Below are positions 22,614 to 27,401 of a DNA stretch of 27,401 nt, piece after piece. The notes below the pieces were generated by a model that saw only the letters and a list, made by a program, of their open reading frames with translations, was not told where the DNA came from and made no database searches. Within the stretch, counting starts at the first letter, position 1. Every line of letters begins with the position of its first letter. A program made the position numbers and the translations under genes. This stretch comes from DAOUJW01 sp034421015 (GTDB taxonomy: Bacteria > Chloroflexota > Dehalococcoidia > Lucifugimonadales > UBA2985), in the NCBI GenBank assembly GCA_034421015.1, contig DAOUKT010000017.1:1-27401 (forward strand), written 5' to 3'.

Positions 22614-23693
22614 TCACCTCACGTATCCGGTCATCACAACATCCTGCCCAATTACATCGATGCGAGTCCGCTTCAGGCGCAGGGCCTCCTCCATGGACGC
22701 AGCGCCCGCGCCAGCCACCGGAGTCGGCGAATCGCGCCCTCCAAGCACCACGGGAGCGATGTAAGCAATCACCTTGTCCACCAGCCCCAGGTCGAACAGC
22801 GACCCCACCAGCCTGCCTCCACCCTCCACCATGACGCTGGTTATCTCCCGCTCTCCCAGCACCTTCAGGAGGGTCTGCAGGTCCACTGAGCCGTTGCCTG
22901 AGGGTGCCGACACCACCTGCGCGCCCGCAGCGCAGAGGCCCGCCGTCCGCTCCTCCGATGCGCCGGCGGCGGCCACAAGCACCTGGCCCGGCTCTCTGAA
23001 AAGCTGGGAGTCGGTAGGCAGCCGGGCAGAGCTGTCGATGATGACGCGCAAAGGCTGCTTCTCCAGGGTGTTGCCGTCCATGTCCCGCGCCGTCAGACGT
23101 GGGTCGTCGCTGAGGGCCGTCTCAATGCCCACGACCACCGCGTCAACCTGGCCGCGCAGCACCCTCGCGTGGCAGCGGGCCTCCTCCGACGTGATCCACT
23201 TGGAGTCGCCGGACGCGCTGGCAATCTTGCCGTCGACGCTCATGGCGAACTTGGCGATAACAAACGGCAGGCCGGTGGTCACGTACCTGACGTACGCCTC
23301 AGCCACCTCCGCGGCCTCGTCGCACTCCTCCACGATGGCCCTTACCCCCGCCTCGCGCAACGCCGCTATTCCCGCGCCGTTGACCAGCGGATTGGGGTCG
23401 ATGAGGGCCGCCCGCACCTCTGCGATGCCCGCCTGCACAATGGCCCCGGTGCACGGCGGCGTCCTTCCGAAGTGACAGCACGGCTCCAGGGTTGCGTAGA
23501 GCGTCGCGCCCCGGGCCTCGTCCCCCGCCTGCTTCAGCGCCACAATCTCGGCGTGGTCCTGGCCGCGGGGCATCGTGCTGCCCTCCCCCACTATCCGGCC
23601 GTCCTTGACTATCACCGCGCCCACCGGAGGGTTGGGGCTGGAACGGCCCAGGGCCTCCCGGGCCAGCTCTACGGCCCTGCTCATGTAGTCCAT
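22614..23693 (-). CDS. ribD: bifunctional diaminohydroxyphosphoribosylaminopyrimidine deaminase / 5-amino-6-(5-phosphoribosylamino)uracil reductase
   Basis: The 359-residue fusion catalyses two successive steps after GTP opening. The N-terminal deaminase (about 1-145) shows the zinc site H47-A-E49, and P71-C72-C73...C81 in PCCHFGRTPPC. The C-terminal reductase (about 146-359) has FAMSVDGKIA and the NADPH-site EGGGRLVGS. I chose ATG 23693, because MDYMSRAVELAREALG aligns with known RibD N-termini; the frame is open much further, but only as a shadow of dcd. An alternative ATG lies three codons later. The gene begins 8 bases after the dcd stop, which implies tight co-expression. Confidence 0.95.
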   Translation of the reverse strand: MDYMSRAVELAREALGRSSPNPPVGAVIVKDGRIVGEGSTMPRGQDHAEIVALKQAGDEARGATLYATLEPCCHFGRTPPCTGAIVQAGIAEVRAALIDPNPLVNGAGIAALREAGVRAIVEECDEAAEVAEAYVRYVTTGLPFVIAKFAMSVDGKIASASGDSKWITSEEARCHARVLRGQVDAVVVGIETALSDDPRLTARDMDGNTLEKQPLRVIIDSSARLPTDSQLFREPGQVLVAAAGASEERTAGLCAAGAQVVSAPSGNGSVDLQTLLKVLGEREITSVMVEGGGRLVGSLFDLGLVDKVIAYIAPVVLGGRDSPTPVAGAGAASMEEALRLKRTRIDVIGQDVVMTGYVR

Positions 23694-23701
23694 GGAGGCT
23701 T

Positions 23702-24271
23702 CTATTCCTTGGTAAAGTCCCTGAAAAAGCGACTGGCCGTCGGCTCCGTCTGTCCCTGGTACTTGCTGCCCAGGGCCGGTGAACCGTACAAGTTCTCGGC
23801 CGGGGTGGTCAGTCTCAGGAAGGATATCTGTCCAATCTTCATCCCGTAGTAGAGGGTCACGGGCAGGTTGGCGACGTTGCTCAGCTCCAGGGTGAGATGC
23901 CCGTTCCATCCCGGGTCCACGTAGCCCGCTGTGGAGTGGATGAGCAGGCCGATCCTGCCCAGGGAGCTCTTGCCCTCCAGCCGCGCCACAATGTCCTCCG
24001 GCAAGCCGACGACCTCCAGAGTGCTCGCCAGAACGAACTCGCCCGGGTGCAGGATGAAGGGCGAGTCGTCGGGAATCTCCTCAGGCTCCGTGAGGTCGGG
24101 CAGGTTCTTGCGAACGTCGATGTATGGCTGCCGGGTGTTGCGGAAGACCAGCAGCTTGCGGTCGAGGTGAAGGTCCACGCTGGCGGGCTGAATGTCGGAC
24201 TCATCCAGTGGGTCTATGATGATTCTGCCCTTGGCCAGCTCCTCCTTGATGGTGCGGTCGCTGAGGACCAT
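23702..24271 (-). CDS. dcd: dCTP deaminase, possibly bifunctional with dUTPase
   Basis: The 189-residue enzyme deaminates dCTP to dUTP for thymidylate supply. The family blocks are IIIDPLDESDIQPASVDLHL (17-36), RLEGKSSLGRIGL (97-109) with R106, and HSTAGYVDPGWNGHLTLE (112-129) with catalytic E129. The last block, the following SNVANLPVTL, and the tail GSKYQGQ resemble the Mycobacterium enzyme, which also hydrolyses dUTP, more than the E. coli one. The bifunctional activity is inference. ATG 24271 follows GGAGGTGGG at good spacing; a TTG five codons upstream would swallow that site. It is the first gene of the rib operon, a nucleotide-metabolism gene riding with a vitamin pathway. Confidence 0.93.
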   Translation of the reverse strand: MVLSDRTIKEELAKGRIIIDPLDESDIQPASVDLHLDRKLLVFRNTRQPYIDVRKNLPDLTEPEEIPDDSPFILHPGEFVLASTLEVVGLPEDIVARLEGKSSLGRIGLLIHSTAGYVDPGWNGHLTLELSNVANLPVTLYYGMKIGQISFLRLTTPAENLYGSPALGSKYQGQTEPTASRFFRDFTKE

Positions 24272-24480
24272 GAGACCCACCTCCAATTGATTGCGGATTG
24301 GGGAAACTTACGGGAATTCTAGCAGTCTCAGACTGGGCGCGCAAACAGGGGGTGAATACGCCGCCAGTCCTGTTGAAGCATTGCCGGTGAAAGGCTTAAT
24401 ATGGCTGCCAGTCGCCAAACAAAAAGAGACGCTTCTCTTAGAGAGAAGCGTCGGGCCAGAGATGCTATCTCTGGCGTGGT
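24272..24480 (-). ncRNA. structured leader or short RNA upstream of dcd-rib operon
   Basis: A transcript from the consensus promoter at 24487-24516 would begin near 24480. It runs through two perfect hairpins (24455-24475, 9-bp stem; 24428-24452, 11-bp stem), then a U-rich tract, and, if not terminated, about 145 more bases to the dcd start. The distal part contains two similar segments (ACTGGCAGC near 24405 and ACTGGCGGC near 24365 on the minus strand) that could compete in pairing. The conserved FMN riboswitch core was not found. It may be an attenuator for the riboflavin operon or a terminated RNA of about 60 nt. Boundaries are estimates. Confidence 0.45.
24417..24452 (-). terminator. intrinsic terminator in the dcd-rib leader
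   Basis: On the minus strand GACGCTTCTCT pairs perfectly with AGAGAAGCGTC across a 3-base loop (24428-24452), and TCTTTTTGTTT follows immediately (24417-24427). A second 9-bp hairpin, GCCAGAGAT/ATCTCTGGC (24455-24475), precedes it. No minus-strand gene lies to the right in the window, so this terminator can serve only the promoter just upstream of it or a gene beyond the window. Confidence 0.75.
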
Positions 24481-24486
24481 AGCTAA

Positions 24487-24516
24487 ATTATAAGCAAAAT
24501 GGTGTAGTTTTGTCAA
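24487..24516 (-). promoter_or_regulatory. perfect-consensus sigma70-type promoter for the dcd-rib leader
   Basis: On the minus strand a perfect TTGACA (24511-24516) and perfect TATAAT (24487-24492) are 18 bases apart. It is the best-matching promoter in the window. It faces the dcd-rib operon, and its first ~60 transcribed bases are the tandem hairpins and terminator. It overlaps the very start region of the divergent NYN gene. Confidence 0.8.
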
Positions 24517-24536
24517 ACACTTCTAATCAAAGCGGA

Positions 24537-25157
24537 ATGCAACACGTCATAGTATACATCGACGGATTCAACTTATACTACGGCCTTAGGTCCATGCATT
24601 GGAGACAGTATCTGTGGCTTGACATCCGCAAACTCTCTGAGAATCTACTGAGGCCTCAACAGCGACTGGAGAAGATACGCTATTTCACTGCGAGAATCTC
24701 CTCTGAGTCGCATGACCCTGACAGACCGCGGCGACAGAACACGTACTTAGAAGCGCTGGCAACTCTCTCTGATCTGCAAGTACACTTCGGCTCTTACATT
24801 GCCAAGAACCATCGTTGCCCGAAGTGTGGCGAGACAACCAAGACTTTCGAGGAGAAGATGACAGACGTCAACATCGCGGTCGAGATGCTCTGTGACGCTC
24901 AAGACAATTCGTTTGATACGGCTATTGTCGTATCCGCTGATGGAGACCTGGTGGGCCCTATCAATGCGGTTCGCCGTCGGTTCCCGGAGAAACGGGTCGT
25001 CGTTGCCTTCCCGCCGGGGCGAAGGTCGTTCGCACTCCGTAAGGCCGCTACCGGGTATTTCGACATAAGCCAGAGTGCGATCAGAAATAGCCAGTTGCCA
25101 GAGGAGGTTGTCAAACCAGACGGCTACATGCTGAAGCGACCGCCGAGTTGGACATAA
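24537..25157 (+). CDS. NYN-domain (LabA/DUF88-like) putative RNase
   Basis: The 206-residue protein has the PIN-like NYN fold, found in RNA-processing nucleases. Acidic metal-site residues are D9 in VIVYIDGFNLYY, the EEKMTDVNIAVEML helix (105-118) with D110, and D135 and D137 in VVSADGDLVGPI. A CPKC pair (C94, C97) in a loop may bind a metal together with ligands not obvious here. ATG 24537 was chosen because the fold begins immediately; a TTG at 24510 would add nine residues. It is divergent from the dcd-rib operon and stands alone. Base composition is lower in GC than the rib genes. RNase activity is inferred from the fold; no substrate is known. Confidence 0.82.
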   Translation: MQHVIVYIDGFNLYYGLRSMHWRQYLWLDIRKLSENLLRPQQRLEKIRYFTARISSESHDPDRPRRQNTYLEALATLSDLQVHFGSYIAKNHRCPKCGETTKTFEEKMTDVNIAVEMLCDAQDNSFDTAIVVSADGDLVGPINAVRRRFPEKRVVVAFPPGRRSFALRKAATGYFDISQSAIRNSQLPEEVVKPDGYMLKRPPSWT

Positions 25158-25231
25158 CCCATCTAAAACGCTCGGCCCCCCTTACCTTTCCCACCCCTGT
25201 AGTCTGTGGTAGACTCTACGATGGAACGGCC

Positions 25232-25375
25232 ATGACCACAGCACGGCAAATCGTCTTCTCCGGTATGCGACCCTCCAGGCAGCTGCACAAGGTAGCGCGC
25301 CGCGCCCGGACAGTCGCCGGGGAGACCCTGGCCGAGGTCCGGGGCAGGATGGGCGTCCGGGAGGCGGCGCTCTGA
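25232..25375 (+). pseudogene. trpS: probable tryptophanyl-tRNA synthetase remnant with large internal deletion
   Basis: The 47-codon frame begins TARQIVFSGMRPSRQLH, which resembles the N-terminus of TrpRS (IVFSGxxPSGxLHLG), where the class I HIGH-like motif would follow directly. It continues at once with KVARRARTVAGETLAEV and RGRMGV, which resembles the TrpRS C-terminus. Around 280 residues, including the second half of the HIGH motif, KMSKS and the tryptophan pocket, would be missing, yet the frame is kept. It therefore cannot be an active synthetase. ATG 25232 is a plausible native start. It ends 50 bases before the inositol phosphatase-like gene. A functional trpS must exist elsewhere. 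An unrelated small protein is the alternative. Confidence 0.55.
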
Positions 25376-25425
25376 GTACAGGCCCCCGGAATGGGCTACC
25401 CGTCGCCAGGAGCGGCGCCGACGCG

Positions 25426-26196
25426 TTGCAGGTGGCGTTGAGGGTTGCCGAGGAGGCCGGCGGACTGCTGCTGGAGAGGTTCCACACCGAGAAGGAGGTC
25501 TCCTTCAAGGGCCGCGCAGACCTCGTCACCGACGTTGACAAGCTGGTGGAGAGCCGCATCATTGAGGCCCTGAGCAGCGAGTTCCCAGAGGCCGGATTCC
25601 TGGCGGAGGAGTCGGAGCCGGTGAGCGGCAGCTCAGAGTACACCTGGATCATCGACCCCCTGGACGGAACGCGCAACTACGTCATCGGCATCCCCTTCTT
25701 CTCCCAGGTCATTGCCCTGGCCAAGAACGACGACATCCTGCTGGGCCTGACCTACGACCCCGTGCGCCGCGAGATGTTTCAGGCCGTCAGGGGACAGGGC
25801 GCATCCCTCAACGGCAGCCCTATAAGCGTATCGCCCAAGGGCAGGCTTGAGGACTCGCTCCTGGGCTACGACCTGGGCTACGTGGACGAGAACGCGGGCC
25901 GGGCCATCGAGATGGTGCTGCACCTGTGGCCCAACATTCAGGGCACGCGGATCATGGGGTCGGCGGCCCTGGGACTAGCCTACGCCGCCTGCGGCCGGGT
26001 CGATATGTACTTCCACCACAACCTTTCGCCCTGGGACATCGCCAGCGGCCTGCTGCTGGTGAGGGAGGCGGGAGGCATTGTCACGGACAAGCGGGCCAAC
26101 CCGTCCACCCTCCACTCCGAGGGCATCATTGCCTCAGGCGCGGACCTCCACGCCGAGTTCATCCGCGCCACCGACGGCCTCCCGTGGCGACGGTGA
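25426..26196 (+). CDS. inositol monophosphatase-family phosphatase
   Basis: The protein of about 256 residues is a Mg-dependent, lithium-sensitive-type sugar or inositol phosphatase. Its metal site is complete: E61/E62 in FLAEESE, D77 and D80 in WIIDPLDGTRNY (75-85), and D204 in SPWDIASGLLLVREAGG (201-217). GRADLVTDVD (29-38) is the usual N-terminal block. The length is normal for IMPase, 3'-phosphoadenosine phosphatase (CysQ) and histidinol-phosphatase relatives, so the substrate is open. The start is uncertain: TTG 25426 has AGGAG 13 bases upstream, and the frame is open further into the preceding remnant. No histidine or sulfate genes lie beside it, so inositol or fructose-1,6-bisphosphate-type substrates are equally possible. 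Confidence 0.88.
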   Translation: MQVALRVAEEAGGLLLERFHTEKEVSFKGRADLVTDVDKLVESRIIEALSSEFPEAGFLAEESEPVSGSSEYTWIIDPLDGTRNYVIGIPFFSQVIALAKNDDILLGLTYDPVRREMFQAVRGQGASLNGSPISVSPKGRLEDSLLGYDLGYVDENAGRAIEMVLHLWPNIQGTRIMGSAALGLAYAACGRVDMYFHHNLSPWDIASGLLLVREAGGIVTDKRANPSTLHSEGIIASGADLHAEFIRATDGLPWRR

Positions 26197-26221
26197 CTTA
26201 CACACCCGTTCAAGCCTACTT

Positions 26222-26258
26222 CCCGCTCATGGTGAGCCTGTCGAACCATTTGAGCGGG
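26222..26258. repeat. palindromic repeat element between two genes
   Basis: CCCGCTCATGGT and ACCATTTGAGCGGG form a long imperfect stem with a two-base bulge, around a loop containing GAGCCTGTCGA. The loop and inner stem resemble the widespread bacterial repeat built on TGGTGAGCCTGTCGAACCA. It lies 26 bases after the phosphatase stop and 23 bases before the hydrolase start. Confidence 0.7.
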
Positions 26259-26281
26259 AGTTGGCATCACAGGAGTACCCA

Positions 26282-27082
26282 ATGCCCTACCTGACTGCAA
26301 ACGGCCTCAACTTCTACTACGAGACCTACGGAGACCCCGGCAGTCCGCCCGTGCTGCTCATCTCCGGCCTGGGTGGCGACCATCGCGGCTGGAAGCCCCT
26401 GGCCGAGGCTCTCGGGTCTTCCTTCCGTGTCATCGTCTTCGACAACAGGGACAGCGGGCTGAGCCAGCGGGCGCAGTCCTTCTACGGCATCGCCGACATG
26501 GCTAAAGACGCCATCGGTGTGCTCAGGGAGCTGGGCATAGACAGAACTCACGTCGTCGGGTACTCAATGGGCGGCGCTATTGCCCAGGAGATCGCCATAG
26601 AGCATCCCGAATTCGTGGACCGCTTGGCGCTCCTGGCGACCTACGACGCCGGAGACCCCAGGGGAACGGCCCTGTTCAGGGGGTTCTCAATGCTGAGGAG
26701 GACCCTGCCCCGGGACGAGTACATGAGGCTCACCCTCCCCTGGGTGTACACCCGCGCGGAGTACGCCGACGAGGACTTCATTGAGCAGCTGATTAGCTAC
26801 GGCATGGAGGACGAGCTATACCAGGAGCCCGACGCCTACGAGCGTCAGGCGGAGGCGACCGTAGCCTTCCACTCCAGGGACAGGCTGCACCGCATCTCCT
26901 GTCCAACCCTGCTCATCTTTGGGGAGGAGGACATCATGACGCCAATGAGGTTCGCCCGGTCGATGGTTAGGGACATCAAAGGCTCGCGGCTGGTGGTGAT
27001 GGAGGGCACGGGGCACGCCGTCCGGCGCACCCGGGAGGCGGAGGTCACCGGCCTGATAAGGGCTTTCCTCAGCGAGGGCTAA
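26282..27082 (+). CDS. alpha/beta hydrolase
   Basis: The 266-residue soluble protein has the alpha/beta-hydrolase catalytic set: nucleophile S95 in GYSMGGA, acid D217 in FGEEDIMTP, and base H245 in GTGHAV. The oxyanion-hole stretch ISGLGGDHRGW (27-37) and VFDNRDSGLS (52-61) are typical of the 3-oxoadipate enol-lactonase/haloperoxidase-like branch. A cap region (about 130-200) is rich in charged residues. ATG 26282 was chosen because the fold begins at once; the frame is open upstream to 26078 but runs through the phosphatase gene. AGGAG lies about 6 bases upstream. The substrate cannot be told. It is separated from the phosphatase gene by a palindromic repeat. Confidence 0.9.
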   Translation: MPYLTANGLNFYYETYGDPGSPPVLLISGLGGDHRGWKPLAEALGSSFRVIVFDNRDSGLSQRAQSFYGIADMAKDAIGVLRELGIDRTHVVGYSMGGAIAQEIAIEHPEFVDRLALLATYDAGDPRGTALFRGFSMLRRTLPRDEYMRLTLPWVYTRAEYADEDFIEQLISYGMEDELYQEPDAYERQAEATVAFHSRDRLHRISCPTLLIFGEEDIMTPMRFARSMVRDIKGSRLVVMEGTGHAVRRTREAEVTGLIRAFLSEG

Positions 27083-27100
27083 GCTTTGTCATCACCCCGC

Positions 27101-27124
27101 CGTCATTCCGGCGAAAGCCGGAAT
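27101..27124. repeat. single REP-like hairpin, copy E
   Basis: ATTCCGGC-GAAA-GCCGGAAT (27105-27124) is preceded by the conserved CGTC. It has the same stem as the first hairpin of copy C. No mirrored partner is visible, so it is a solitary copy. The rest of 27083-27290 shows no gene. Confidence 0.85.
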
Positions 27125-27295
27125 CCAGCATGGCACACTCGTGGAAAGGTGGATTTCTGCTTCCTGAGCCTATTGCTAAACTCCACCTCTGGCGTTCTCT
27201 TCATCACCGTCGCCACTGCGGAGGTTGTCCCCGACCCATATCGGGAAGCTGCAGGAGTCTACGGTATCCTAATGTATGGAGATAGATTCCCTAAA

Positions 27296-27401
27296 CTCAC
27301 AGACGAAGTGCAACACCTTGTTAAGGTGTTGTCATGGGAAAGAGATACAAGCATGTCACCATTGAAGAGCGGTGTGAGATGGCCCGTTTACGAGCCGCGG
27401 G
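27296..27401 (+). mobile_element. left end of an IS30-family insertion sequence (truncated by window)
   Basis: An AT-rich stretch changes to GAAGTGCAACACC near 27305-27317, which resembles IS30-family terminal repeats. It overlaps a perfect 9-bp hairpin, CAACACCTT-GTT-AAGGTGTTG (27311-27331), just before a transposase start. The exact left boundary and target duplication cannot be fixed, because the right end is outside the window. Confidence 0.55.
27334..27401 (+). CDS. IS30-family transposase, N-terminal fragment cut by window edge
   Basis: The visible codons read MGKRYKHVTIEERCEMARLR and then AAG. This matches the first helix-turn-helix of IS30-type transposases (the ...LS.EER..I..L...G pattern), which binds the element ends. 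The DDE catalytic domain would lie beyond the window. The start at 27334 immediately follows the perfect hairpin at 27311-27331; no ribosome site is visible apart from the AAGG within that hairpin, suggesting structured, weak translation. Whether the copy is intact cannot be judged. Confidence 0.72.
   Translation, partial: MGKRYKHVTIEERCEMARLRAA

Noticed and set aside
21001..22764. Long plus-strand open frame opposite ribBA and ribE
   Set aside because: It spans two genes and their junction on the other strand, which a real gene would not do without disturbing their motifs.
24272..24480. FMN riboswitch upstream of the rib operon
   Set aside because: The conserved FMN aptamer segments were not seen. 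The structured leader is reported as unclassified instead.
24328..24516. 62-codon minus-strand frame across the leader
   Set aside because: It would start inside the -35 box and read through the terminator hairpin, so it cannot be translated from that promoter.
1..27401. tRNA or rRNA genes
   Set aside because: By eye no cloverleaf with a T-arm motif and no rRNA segment was seen in the intergenic gaps; a tRNAscan run would settle it.

Overview
The window reads as a chromosomal segment of a GC-rich bacterium. Coding is dense, TTG and GTG starts are common, and the gaps carry dispersed hairpin repeats built around a GCGAAAGC core. The gene mix (HAE3/MMPL-type RND pump, LctP permease, tandem-domain UspA, Mycobacterium-like dCTP deaminase, family-5 uracil-DNA glycosylase) would fit a Chloroflexota relative such as a SAR202/Dehalococcoidia-type lineage. 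That placement is an inference from gene character; no rRNA or other marker gene is present.

Left part (1-8734). After a repeat block at the left edge, a minus-strand pair encodes an RND/MMPL transporter followed 18 bases later by a methyltransferase with the full sterol C-24 methyltransferase (ERG6/SMT) architecture. This suggests synthesis and trafficking of a lipid. Next is a minus-strand pair of a Morganella-type PLP histidine decarboxylase and a stand-alone tandem ACT-domain protein. They are followed by a plus-strand P-loop kinase-like protein, a CrcB/Fluc fluoride channel and a minus-strand LctP-type lactate permease.

Middle part (8800-20152). This is the accessory region. It holds a two-gene module of a conserved small protein and a PD-(D/E)XK-like DUF4268-type protein, a housekeeping ilvD, and a two-gene Septu-like defence system (PtuA ATPase plus PtuB HNH nuclease). 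A tandem UspA protein, an SDR oxidoreductase with a family-5 uracil-DNA glycosylase, a pterin-4a-carbinolamine dehydratase, an orphan gene, an SbcD-like phosphoesterase and a hicBA toxin-antitoxin pair follow. Repeat blocks sit at about 10265-10415 and 15600-15800.

Right part (20279-27401). A tight minus-strand operon, dcd-ribD-ribE-ribBA-ribH, encodes dCTP deaminase and the riboflavin pathway. It is preceded by a perfect-consensus sigma70-type promoter and a leader of about 200 bases with two perfect hairpins, the second being an intrinsic terminator. No FMN riboswitch is recognisable, so this is a candidate unrecognised attenuator or short RNA. Plus-strand genes follow: a NYN-domain protein, what looks like a trpS gene collapsed by internal deletion to 47 codons, an inositol-monophosphatase-family enzyme and an alpha/beta hydrolase. 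The window ends inside the first codons of an IS30-like transposase.

The points most worth a second look are the rib-operon leader, the SMT/RND pair, the mirrored REP-like hairpin family, the trpS remnant and the nuclease/Septu cluster around ilvD.
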